Part shown: piece by piece, positions 23,017 to 31,014 of the stretch
Layout of the letters: each line of letters opens with the position of its first letter
Position numbering within the stretch: position 1 is the stretch's first letter
Assembly: GCA_946221915.1 (NCBI GenBank)
Contig: CAMIKG010000035.1
Span: forward strand, 1 to 50,160
Length of the DNA: 50,160 nucleotides
Source of the DNA: an uncultured Erwinia sp.
GTDB taxonomy: Bacteria > Pseudomonadota > Gammaproteobacteria > Enterobacterales > Enterobacteriaceae
Direction of reading: 5' to 3'
The notes under the pieces: model-generated
The model's input: the letters and a program-made list of their open reading frames with translations, nothing else
The model's database searches: none
Told to the model about the DNA's origin: nothing
Translations under genes and position numbers: made by a program

Positions 23017-23661
23017 ATGTATCAATATCTTGATGGTGAGAACTGGCGACATATTTATCTGGTTGGCGATCTGCATGGTTGCCGTGCTCTGCTCGATCAG
23101 CAGCTGATAAATCGCCATTTCGATACTGAACAGGACTTACTGATCTCTGTCGGCGATTTGATTGATCGAGGACCAGACAGTCTGGCCTGTCTGTCGTTGC
23201 TGAAAGAGTCATGGTTTCGCTGCGTAATGGGCAATCATGAAGCGATGGCGCTGGCGGCAACCACTGGCGGAGAGCGTGACCTGTGGGTGATGAATGGCGG
23301 TGACTGGTTTTATCGCCTGCGAGATGCCGAGCTGCGTGCGGCGCAGGAAGCGCTTCAGCTATGTCTCGAGCTGCCGCTGATTTTACAGCTGATGCTGGGG
23401 GATCGTACGGTGGTCGTGGCGCATGCTGACTACCCCGCTGACCACTATGCCTGGGGTCAGCAGGTAAATACGCACAGGGTGGTGTGGGGGCGTGAACGTG
23501 TCAGTCAGCTGCAGCAGGGGCAGGGCGCGGCTATCAGCGGCGCCGATGCGTTTTACTTCGGCCATACGCCATTACAGACACCGCTGCATGCGTATAACCA
23601 GCACTTTATTGATACCGGGGCGGTATTCGGCAATAAGCTGACCGTGGTGCAGTTACAGTAA
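23017..23661 (+). CDS. pphA: Serine/threonine protein phosphatase 1 (PphA)
   Basis: A PPP-family metallophosphatase of about 215 residues. The three metal motifs are intact: GDLHGC, GDLIDRG and GNHE, with later HADYP and FGHTPLQ. PphA dephosphorylates Ser/Thr (and some His) residues and in E. coli signals misfolded protein to CpxRA. ATG 23017 has GGAG at five bases; ATG 23014 is also possible. It faces rsmF. In E. coli yebV and yebW lie between these genes; they are absent here. This gene marks the return to E. coli order. Confidence 0.93.
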   Translation: MYQYLDGENWRHIYLVGDLHGCRALLDQQLINRHFDTEQDLLISVGDLIDRGPDSLACLSLLKESWFRCVMGNHEAMALAATTGGERDLWVMNGGDWFYRLRDAELRAAQEALQLCLELPLILQLMLGDRTVVVAHADYPADHYAWGQQVNTHRVVWGRERVSQLQQGQGAAISGADAFYFGHTPLQTPLHAYNQHFIDTGAVFGNKLTVVQLQ

Positions 23662-23664
23662 GCG

Positions 23665-25101
23665 TTACGCTTTAAACAGTTTACCGTCGCGCACCAGCTC
23701 GCGCGGATAGTTATTTTTCACCCGGTTACTGACTTTTTTTGCCAGGCCAATCGGCTGCTGTTGCCAGGTCACAATCACTTCGTCACGCGGTAACGCCGCC
23801 TGCGGATAGATATCGCGGCCGCGATACCACTCTTCCGCTTCCTCTTCTGTCAGTTCAACGCTGTTGGCCGCCGTGGGACGGGCAAGGGCGACAACGGCTT
23901 CATGCTGCCAGCGATAGCCTTTCGGGAACGTTTCCGCCAGTTTGAGGCCAATACGCGAGAAACGCACCCGTCCCAGCAATGGTTCGATTGCCCTCGGGAA
24001 CAGCCACAGCTCTTTATCACGTTGCCACAGGCTCAGCGCATCGTCCCACTCCAGCCCGGATTTGTTTGCGGCAGCGCGCACCTCATCACTCAGCTTGCGG
24101 CTGAGTGGTGAGAACGGCAGCTTGCCGACTTTATAGCCCGGTTTCTCCATGGGCGGCACCGCTGCGGTTTTGCGCAGACGGGCGACAAAGAAGCCTTCGC
24201 TGTCGAAAATCTGCGGGAAGACATGCAGATAACCTTCCGCTGTCAGCGCGCGTTCCGCGCCGGGGAATAATCCATCGAGCGGCAGCACTTCAACGGCATC
24301 GGGATAGCGCGCCAGTAACCAGGCCACTACCTGCTGGTTCTCAGTCTGGTTGAGGGTGCAGGTGGAGTAGATTAAGGTGCCGCCAGGCTTCAGGGCATGG
24401 AAGGCGCTGTCGATCAGATCGCGCTGGGTGGCGGCGATGTCCTGGGTGCTTTCCGGCGTCCAGTTGCGCAGCGCATCGCTGTCTTTGCGGATCACGCCTT
24501 CGCCAGAGCAGGGCGCATCCAGCAGGATGGCATCGAAACACGCCGGCAGCGCCGGGCCGAACACCCGGCCGTCGAAATGCGTCATTGCGGTGTTGCTGAC
24601 GCCGCAGCGGCTGAGATTGGCATGCAGCACTTTGACGCGGCTGGCGGAATACTCGTTGGCAAGAATCGCGCCCTGATTACCCATCCGCGCCGCCATTTGC
24701 GTGGTCTTGGAACCCGGCGCGGCGGCGACGTCCATGACGCAGTGCGCATCCGGCGCGGCATCGAACAGGGCGCTGACCGGCAGCATCGAACTGGCTTCCT
24801 GAATATAGAACAGGCCGCTCAGGTGCTCGGCGGTGCTGCCAAGCGGCAGATCGTCGGCATCGTCGCGCGCGATCCAGAATCCTTCTTTACACCATGGAAT
24901 AGGCGTCAGTGCCCAGTTGTAGGGCGCCACCTGACGCAGAAAGTCATCGACGCTGATTTTTAGCGTATTGACGCGCAAACTGCGGCGCAGCGGCTGCTGG
25001 CTGATGGCGATAAACGCCTTAAAGTCGGTGTTGTCCGGCAGCGCATCGCGCATAACCGAGAGAAAAGAGTCAGGAAAATAGACGCGGGAAGAGTGAGCCA
25101 C
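23665..25101 (-). CDS. rsmF: 16S rRNA m5C1407 methyltransferase RsmF
   Basis: A 478-residue protein (E. coli 479). The N-terminal and Rossmann parts hold the SAM motif VMDVAAAPGSKTTQ, motif IV DAPCSGEG and motif VI YSTCTLNQ, the two cysteines being the catalytic and release residues of RNA m5C enzymes. A C-terminal PUA-like region follows. RsmF methylates C1407 of 16S rRNA on assembled small subunits. Its stop is three bases past the convergent pphA stop. Confidence 0.96.
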   Translation of the reverse strand: MAHSSRVYFPDSFLSVMRDALPDNTDFKAFIAISQQPLRRSLRVNTLKISVDDFLRQVAPYNWALTPIPWCKEGFWIARDDADDLPLGSTAEHLSGLFYIQEASSMLPVSALFDAAPDAHCVMDVAAAPGSKTTQMAARMGNQGAILANEYSASRVKVLHANLSRCGVSNTAMTHFDGRVFGPALPACFDAILLDAPCSGEGVIRKDSDALRNWTPESTQDIAATQRDLIDSAFHALKPGGTLIYSTCTLNQTENQQVVAWLLARYPDAVEVLPLDGLFPGAERALTAEGYLHVFPQIFDSEGFFVARLRKTAAVPPMEKPGYKVGKLPFSPLSRKLSDEVRAAANKSGLEWDDALSLWQRDKELWLFPRAIEPLLGRVRFSRIGLKLAETFPKGYRWQHEAVVALARPTAANSVELTEEEAEEWYRGRDIYPQAALPRDEVIVTWQQQPIGLAKKVSNRVKNNYPRELVRDGKLFKA

Positions 25102-25220
25102 TGCCGGGTTCCGTTACAGAAAATAAGGCGGCAAGTGTAACACAAGGCCGCTGCGACGGAGAAATAGCGGATGACAGAAGGAGTGGTAGTAGAGGGATAT
25201 TGAAATGGTGGAATGGTGGG

Positions 25221-25252
25221 GTCATGAAGTCATGAAGTCATGAAGTGATGAA
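25221..25252. repeat. Short tandem repeat, four 8-bp units
   Basis: GTCATGAA is repeated three times and followed by GTGATGAA. It lies in the rsmF-letB intergenic region. Such tracts can vary in copy number. Confidence 0.8.
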
Positions 25253-25306
25253 ATCGTGCCGTGGTGCCAGCAAATGGCGCAGATCTTACTGCAGCAACCG
25301 GACCGG

Positions 25307-25346
25307 CTCCCCCATAAAATGGGGGAAGCAGGGAGTGGGGGCAAAG
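25307..25346. repeat. G-rich palindromic dispersed repeat, copy 2
   Basis: CTCCCCCATAAAATGGGGGA followed by AGCAGGGAGTGGGGGCAAA. The first part is a perfect 8-bp palindrome around a four-base centre. Same family as at 1-45 and 25406-25448. Confidence 0.8.
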
Positions 25347-25405
25347 GGCTGAGATGTTGAACCTGTCGATTAATGGCGCTGTTCTTACAGCAGGAACTGA
25401 ACTGA

Positions 25406-25448
25406 CTCCTCCCCCATAAAATGGGGGAGGCAGGGAGGGGGAGCAAAA
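25406..25448. repeat. G-rich palindromic dispersed repeat, copy 3
   Basis: CTCCCCCATAAAATGGGGGA again, followed by GGCAGGGAGGGGGAGCAAAA. Direct orientation relative to copy 2, about 100 bases away. Confidence 0.8.
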
Positions 25449-25467
25449 GGCTGGGAACGGAGTCATG

Positions 25468-25504
25468 TGCTCCCCCATCCCAGCCTTCCCCCGTTTCTCG
25501 GGGA
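25468..25504. repeat. G-rich palindromic dispersed repeat, inverted relative
   Basis: TGCTCCCCCATCCCAGCC and CTTCCCCCG read on the other strand as GGGGGAAGGCTGGGATGGGGGAGCA, the tail pattern of the other copies. The opposite orientations next to each other resemble a BIME arrangement. Confidence 0.6.
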
Positions 25505-25597
25505 AAGGGGCAGATCGTGCCCGGGGGGGCAGAGGGTAATCACAGCATGCTGTTCAACGTGGCATAAAGGCACCACGTTACAGCACTCTTTCTGCCA

Positions 25598-28231
25598 TTA
25601 GCGCGGAATCGCCGTACCCCATTCACGCCACTCTTTTGGCTCTTCATTCAGCAGCAGGAAGTGTTTACCCGACCCAGCCTGTGGCGCCAGCGGCACCGTC
25701 GGCGGCGTGGCGAACTGGATACCGCCGCGAATAAATTGCTGGAAAGTGCCGGTTTTCACCACGCCGCCAATCAGGCCAAACTCAAGGTTGTAACCCGACG
25801 CCAGCCAGAATACTGAGTTATTACGCACCAGGTGCTGATATTTCTTACTGATGCGCAGCGTGACCTGCACGCGATCCGCCATACTGCCAAGCGACGTACC
25901 GGTCACCGTACCCACCTCAATGCCGCGGAACAGCACCGGGGTGCCCACCGCCAGTGAACCGCTCTCCGGCGCATCCACCACGATATTCAGGCCATCAAGG
26001 TAACGCGAATCGGTAATCGTCGCTTCCTGCAGCTCAAAGCTGCGGCTGGCGCGCCCTTTACCCGGGTCGAGGTTAATATACGGCTGCAGCAGGGTATCGA
26101 GATGCTCGACGCCGGTGACGGAAATCTGCGGTGTCACCACCGAGAAACGGCTGCCCAGACGCGCAAAGTCCTCCACATATTCCGGATACAGCACCGCTTT
26201 AGCGATCACCTGATTTTTATCCGGGCTGAGCGCCAGCGACTCCAGCTGGCCGATATTAATACCGAGGTAACGAATTGGCATTCCGGCGGACAGTTTGCTG
26301 GCGTCATAGGTGTGCAGGGTAATCAGGCTGCCGACCGCACGCGCCGCGGTCTCTGAATCATAAAGCACGCGTTTGGCGTCGGCACTGACGCCCGCACTAG
26401 CACCGGTGAGGTTATCAAAGCTGATAGCCCCTTTGATGGCGCGGTTCAGTGGTGATGCCTGTACTGTCAGGCCCGCCCCGTTAAGCTGTACCCGAGCGCC
26501 GCCTTCTGCCCAGAACACGCTGTTGGCGGTAAGCAGTTTGCGGTACTCCGGTTTGATATGCACTGCAACATCAAACGCATTCGCCCTCGGCGTGACATTA
26601 ACAATCTCACCGACCTGGAACTTACGGTACAGCACTACCGAGCCAGGCTGGATATCCGGCAGGCTGTTGGCGGTGAGCATAATGGTGGTTGGCGGCTGAT
26701 CGCCGGTGATGCCTTCTTCGGCTTTTTCACTGTCGGCGTACAGCGGATAGCTGGTTTTTACTGCGCCTTTCGCGCCCGGTTCGAGGCGAATACCGCCATC
26801 GACCCATTCACGTGCGCTGGCGCCGAGTACCTGCATGCCGTCGATACCGAAGCGCACATCGAGTCGGCTGTTAATAATAAATTTGCTGTCACCATGCACC
26901 AGGTCGCGATACTCCGGCGCAATCGCCACCGCGAAGTTAACCCCTTTCGCCTCCAGCGTGCGGCTGAGCACCTGGCCAATCCTGATACCGTGCAGCACCA
27001 CTGGCTGACCGGCGTCGATGCCAAAGCTTTCCGGCGCGGTCAGTTTCACCGTCAGCACATTGGGTTGCTGCAGCAGCGATTCATTGCTCTCCAGCACCTG
27101 GAAATGGTTTTGCGGTTGGCCTTCGCCCGGGATCAACTCCAGTGTATTGCCGGTCAGCAGGCTGCTGAGGCTGGTATCGCTCAGGCTCACTTTCGGACTG
27201 CGCATTTCAATGCGCGTACCCTGGCGCATCAGCCCCACCACGGAAGGATCAATAGTCAATTCGCCGTTAACTTTGCCACCCTGCTGCAGGTTCAGTTTCG
27301 TCAGGGTGCCGACTTCCAGCCCCTGATACAGCAGCGGAGTGCTGCCCTGTTTCAGGTTTTTGCCGCTCGGCAAATCGAGCGTAATCTGCACACCCCGCTG
27401 GCTGTGCGCCAGATCCGGATACAGCGTGTAGTTCTCTTCGGAAGTGGCCTGGGCAGAATCGTTCGGCGAGTCAAAGGCAATCGCGCCATTGACCAGCGCC
27501 GCCAGACTCTCCAACTCCACTTTTGCGCCCGCCAGGCTGACATCGGCTTTCACGCCGGAAACGTTCCAGAAACGGCTCTCTTTTTTCACCAGATTGGTAA
27601 AGCGGCGCTCGATCAGCACATCCACCGTGACGCCCTGATTGTTAGGGTTAATGCTGTAGTCATAGACGCGACCCACCGGAATTTTACGGAAGTAAACCAG
27701 CGAGCCACTGTTCAGCGAACCGAGATCGGGGGTATGCAGATGAATCAGCATCTCACCGGTATTGACGCGATATTTCGGCTGGGTATCCAGCGCGGTAAAG
27801 GTTTCCCGCGGTTCGCCTTTGCCCGGCATCATGCCGATATAGTTACCGCCGACCAGCGCATCCAGCCCGGAAACACCCGCCAGTGAGGCTTTCGGCGTCA
27901 CCAGCCAGAACTGCGTTTCATCGCGCAGGGCATCGGTCATATCGCTTTTAATGCTGGCCTTGATCTTAATGGTGCGCAGATCGTCAGTCATACTGATGCC
28001 TTGCACCATACCGACTTCCACACCCTGATAGCGAATCGGCGTGCGTCCCGGTACGATGCCATCCGCCGACACGAAGTCGATAGTGATAGTGGTGCCACGT
28101 TCCTGGTAATTGGTCCACAGCAGCCAGCCGGCAATCAGCAAGGCAATCAGTGGCAGCAGCCAGAAAGGTGAGATCCGGCGCTTGTTTCTGACCCGGGCTT
28201 TAGTCGGTGTAGTCGGCGTTTGCTGTTGCAT
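25598..28231 (-). CDS. letB: Lipid transport MCE protein LetB (YebT)
   Basis: An 877-residue protein, the exact E. coli length. One N-terminal transmembrane helix (FWLLPLIALLIAGWLLW) is followed by seven MCE domains, each visible by a repeat such as PGRTPIRYQGVEVG, NSGSLVYFRKIPVG, GSTPLLYQGLEVG, AGQPVVLHGIRIG, PGSVVLYRKFQVG, AGMPIRYLGINIG and VGTPVLFRGIEVG. LetB hexamers form a tunnel across the periplasm that carries phospholipids between the membranes. The start at 28231 lies inside letA, overlapping by 32 bases, so the two are translationally coupled. Confidence 0.95.
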   Translation of the reverse strand: MQQQTPTTPTKARVRNKRRISPFWLLPLIALLIAGWLLWTNYQERGTTITIDFVSADGIVPGRTPIRYQGVEVGMVQGISMTDDLRTIKIKASIKSDMTDALRDETQFWLVTPKASLAGVSGLDALVGGNYIGMMPGKGEPRETFTALDTQPKYRVNTGEMLIHLHTPDLGSLNSGSLVYFRKIPVGRVYDYSINPNNQGVTVDVLIERRFTNLVKKESRFWNVSGVKADVSLAGAKVELESLAALVNGAIAFDSPNDSAQATSEENYTLYPDLAHSQRGVQITLDLPSGKNLKQGSTPLLYQGLEVGTLTKLNLQQGGKVNGELTIDPSVVGLMRQGTRIEMRSPKVSLSDTSLSSLLTGNTLELIPGEGQPQNHFQVLESNESLLQQPNVLTVKLTAPESFGIDAGQPVVLHGIRIGQVLSRTLEAKGVNFAVAIAPEYRDLVHGDSKFIINSRLDVRFGIDGMQVLGASAREWVDGGIRLEPGAKGAVKTSYPLYADSEKAEEGITGDQPPTTIMLTANSLPDIQPGSVVLYRKFQVGEIVNVTPRANAFDVAVHIKPEYRKLLTANSVFWAEGGARVQLNGAGLTVQASPLNRAIKGAISFDNLTGASAGVSADAKRVLYDSETAARAVGSLITLHTYDASKLSAGMPIRYLGINIGQLESLALSPDKNQVIAKAVLYPEYVEDFARLGSRFSVVTPQISVTGVEHLDTLLQPYINLDPGKGRASRSFELQEATITDSRYLDGLNIVVDAPESGSLAVGTPVLFRGIEVGTVTGTSLGSMADRVQVTLRISKKYQHLVRNNSVFWLASGYNLEFGLIGGVVKTGTFQQFIRGGIQFATPPTVPLAPQAGSGKHFLLLNEEPKEWREWGTAIPR

Positions 28232-29444
28232 GTGCATCCCAAAGTAAACGGCTATCCAGCCACTCAACGGCGAGGATAGTAAGAATCACCGCCGAGCCAA
28301 AATAGAAGGCTGCCGGTCCCATAGTAAAAGCTAACAGTTGATCGCGATTGACCAGCGACATGGTCAGGGCAATCACAAACAGATCGAGCATTGACCAGCG
28401 GCCGACCCACTGTACCGCACGTAACAGGCGGATACGGGTTTTCAGCCCCTGCTGGCATTTGAAGTGGATACTGAGCAGAACCGTCAGCAGCACAATTACT
28501 TTGGTAAACGGCACCAGAATACTGGCGATAAACACCACCGCCGCCACCGGAATATTGCCGCTGGCCAGCGAGAGAATACCGGAAAAGATGGTGTCCTCTT
28601 TGCGTGAACCATTGAGATAAATAACGGAGATCGGCAACAGATTGGCGGGCAACAGCAGCACAATGGAGGCGATCAGCGCCGCCCAGCTTTTTTGCAGACT
28701 GTGGCGGCGGCGCAGACGCAGCGGCGTGTGGCAGCGCGGGCAGCGGCCACGTGCGTCAGCGACGCCGGTATGGTGACAATTCAGGCACACCTTCAACTGC
28801 TCCGGTGCAACATTATTCACCGGCTGCGGGTAGAAACGCTGCCACAGCTGTTCGACATTAATATGGATCAGCGTCAGCAGGCTAAGCAGCGTCAGAGCGC
28901 AATAGGCGATCAGGCCATAGCCGAGTTGCAGTTCTGCGTAATCCTGCACTTTAATTGCCGCAACCGCGATGCCCACCAGGTAAATATCCAGCATCACCCA
29001 CTCTTTGAGCCGATCCAGCATCAGCAGCACCGGGCGCAGGTTCATCCCCAGCTGATGGCCAAAGAACAGATAGCTAATCGCTGTCACCAGTGTCACCGGG
29101 GCGCCGATGGTGCAGAACGCGACCATGGAAGCGGTGATCACATTGCCCTGTTCCGCCATCTGCATAATGCCGCCGAGCAGGCTGGCACGGATATTAACGC
29201 CCAGCAGATGGACATCCACCAGCGACATGCCAAAGGCAAACGGCATCAGCAGCATCATGGTGACTGCCATCGCCGTCAGGCGTGTCATGGACCAGTCACG
29301 GCCATTAATAATTTTCGCATTACAGCGCGGACAGTGGGCAGACTGCCAGGATTTCACATCCGATAAGGAAAAAAGGGTATCGCATTGCGGACAACGCTGA
29401 TAACGTTCCTGAGGCAAAGCATGGCTGATAGCGTGTATTTTCAT
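28200..29444 (-). CDS. letA: Lipid transport inner-membrane protein LetA (YebS, PqiA family)
   Basis: A 414-residue membrane protein (E. coli 427, longer at the N-terminus). Two PqiA-type halves each begin with a zinc-ribbon-like cysteine pair set: CPQCDTLF...CPRCNAK at the N-terminus and CLNCHHTG...CPRCHTPL at about residue 222. Each half carries several transmembrane helices; KEWVMLDIYLVG and RWSMLDLFVIALTMSLVN mark equivalent positions. LetA is the membrane partner that loads or unloads lipid for the LetB tunnel. Confidence 0.94.
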   Translation of the reverse strand: MKIHAISHALPQERYQRCPQCDTLFSLSDVKSWQSAHCPRCNAKIINGRDWSMTRLTAMAVTMMLLMPFAFGMSLVDVHLLGVNIRASLLGGIMQMAEQGNVITASMVAFCTIGAPVTLVTAISYLFFGHQLGMNLRPVLLMLDRLKEWVMLDIYLVGIAVAAIKVQDYAELQLGYGLIAYCALTLLSLLTLIHINVEQLWQRFYPQPVNNVAPEQLKVCLNCHHTGVADARGRCPRCHTPLRLRRRHSLQKSWAALIASIVLLLPANLLPISVIYLNGSRKEDTIFSGILSLASGNIPVAAVVFIASILVPFTKVIVLLTVLLSIHFKCQQGLKTRIRLLRAVQWVGRWSMLDLFVIALTMSLVNRDQLLAFTMGPAAFYFGSAVILTILAVEWLDSRLLWDAHATANADYTD

Positions 29445-29702
29445 ATTCGGATAATGCGTTGCCCGTCTGATGCAAATAATAAGCAGAGATTATTCTCTAA
29501 ATTGCTGTGCTACATTGCTACGCTATCGCCAGGCGATAAGCATGCTGCTGAGATACCGCTGCGGAGCAGAGCCGATCCACAAGATCGTAAGGTTATCCTA
29601 ACTAACAGCATGATTCATCTTGTCCCCTGGGGCAAATAGTGCTTATTTTTAACGGTAGTGCGCTGAGATAATGCCGCTCAACAGTTTTACAATGGTTAAT
29701 AG

Positions 29703-30203
29703 ATGAACAAAAAAGAGTTTTATACCGACCTCAACCGCGATTTACGGGCGTTAATTGCTGGCGAAACCAGTTTCCTGGCAGCCATGGGCAATTGTAGCGC
29801 GCTTTTATATGAACGTCTTGAGGGGGTTAACTGGGCGGGCTTTTATTTACTGACCGAAGAGAACACGCTGGTACTGGGTCCGTTCCAGGGCAAAATCGCC
29901 TGCGTACGTATTCCGGTCGGTAAAGGCGTCTGCGGTACGGCAGTGGCGACACGCGAAATTCAGCGTGTTGACGATGTGCATGCCTTCCCGGGGCATATCG
30001 CCTGTGATGCCGCCAGCAATGCGGAAATCGTGCTGCCGCTGGTGGTGAATGGCGTCATTATTGGTGTTCTGGATATCGACAGCACCGTCTACAAACGCTT
30101 CGATGCCGACGATGAGACGGGTCTGAAAAACCTTACTGACGGACTGTGTGAAGTGCTGGCTGGCAGCGATGTGGAAAAATTTATTCGCATGAATCGCACC
30201 TAA
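29703..30203 (+). CDS. msrC: Free methionine-R-sulfoxide reductase MsrC
   Basis: A 166-residue GAF-domain enzyme (E. coli 165) that reduces free Met-R-sulfoxide with thioredoxin. Cys67 (IACVRIP), Cys77 (GVCGTA) and Cys101 (HIACDAASN) are the three redox cysteines. The end of the domain shows GVLDIDS. The ribosome site is weak. proQ follows 96 bases downstream on the same strand, as in E. coli. Confidence 0.95.
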   Translation: MNKKEFYTDLNRDLRALIAGETSFLAAMGNCSALLYERLEGVNWAGFYLLTEENTLVLGPFQGKIACVRIPVGKGVCGTAVATREIQRVDDVHAFPGHIACDAASNAEIVLPLVVNGVIIGVLDIDSTVYKRFDADDETGLKNLTDGLCEVLAGSDVEKFIRMNRT

Positions 30204-30299
30204 AGCGCTGGATCACGTAGCATTTGCCGACTGGCTCATTATAATGTCGCCTGTTCATGCCTGCGCTGGTTGGCAAACCCGTTGTAATCAGGAAATTTC

Positions 30300-30995
30300 A
30301 TGGAAAATCAACCTAAGTTGAATAGCAGTAAAGAAGTCATCGCCTTTTTGGCAGAGCGTTTTCCTCACTGCTTTAGCGCCGAAGGTGAAGCACGTCCGCT
30401 CAAAATCGGTATCTTTCAGGATTTAGTCGATCGCGTGCAGGGCGAAATGAGTCTGAGTAAAACTCAGCTGCGTTCCGCGCTGCGTCTGTATACGTCCAGC
30501 TGGCGCTACCTTTATGGTATCAAAGCCGGTGCGACACGCGTCGACCTCGATGGCAATGCCTGTGGTGTGCTGGATGAACAGCACGTCGAGCATGCGCGCA
30601 AGCAGCTTGAAGAAGCAAAAGCGCGTGTCCAGGCACAGCGCGAGGCGCAGCAGGCGAAAAAACGTGAAGCCGGTGAAGAGAACGCCGCACCACGTCGTCC
30701 GCGTAAACCTGCCGCGCGCAAACCGGGAGCAGAAGGTGAGCAACAGCCGCGTAAACCGCGTCCAAAAGCCACTCGTCCGGCTCAGACGCAGGAGCGCGCC
30801 GCCGCCGAGTCCCGTCAGCCACGCAGCACACCAGTTACCGATACCTCGGCGCTGCAGGTTGGCCAGAGTATTAAAGTCACGGCAGGTAAAAGTGCAATGG
30901 ACGCCACCATTCTGGAAATTTCCAAAGATGGCGTTCGTGTGCAGCTGGCTTCCGGCCTGGCAATGATCGTACGCGCAGAACATTTGCAGTTCTGA
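30300..30995 (+). CDS. proQ: RNA chaperone ProQ
   Basis: A 231-residue global RNA-binding protein (E. coli 232). The FinO-like N-terminal domain (1-125) includes LAERFPHCFSAEGEARPLKIGIF, LRLYTSSWRYLYGIKAG and RVDLDGNACG. A long basic linker rich in Ala, Arg, Lys and Pro follows, then a Tudor-like C-terminal domain (DTSALQVGQSIKV to the end). ProQ binds 3' ends of small RNAs and mRNAs and influences osmotic control of ProP. CAGGAAATTTC precedes the ATG. prc follows after 19 bases in the same operon. Confidence 0.97.
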   Translation: MENQPKLNSSKEVIAFLAERFPHCFSAEGEARPLKIGIFQDLVDRVQGEMSLSKTQLRSALRLYTSSWRYLYGIKAGATRVDLDGNACGVLDEQHVEHARKQLEEAKARVQAQREAQQAKKREAGEENAAPRRPRKPAARKPGAEGEQQPRKPRPKATRPAQTQERAAAESRQPRSTPVTDTSALQVGQSIKVTAGKSAMDATILEISKDGVRVQLASGLAMIVRAEHLQF

Positions 30996-31014
30996 AACGG
31001 AGGCCATCCAGGGC

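Noticed and set aside
25221..25252. Tandem GTCATGAA units as a CRISPR-like array
   Set aside because: Units are 8 bases, directly adjacent, with no spacers.
26558..27886. 442-codon open frame opposite letB
   Set aside because: Shadow of the letB coding frame; composition is rich in His, Arg and Gln as expected of an antisense frame, and there is no ribosome site.
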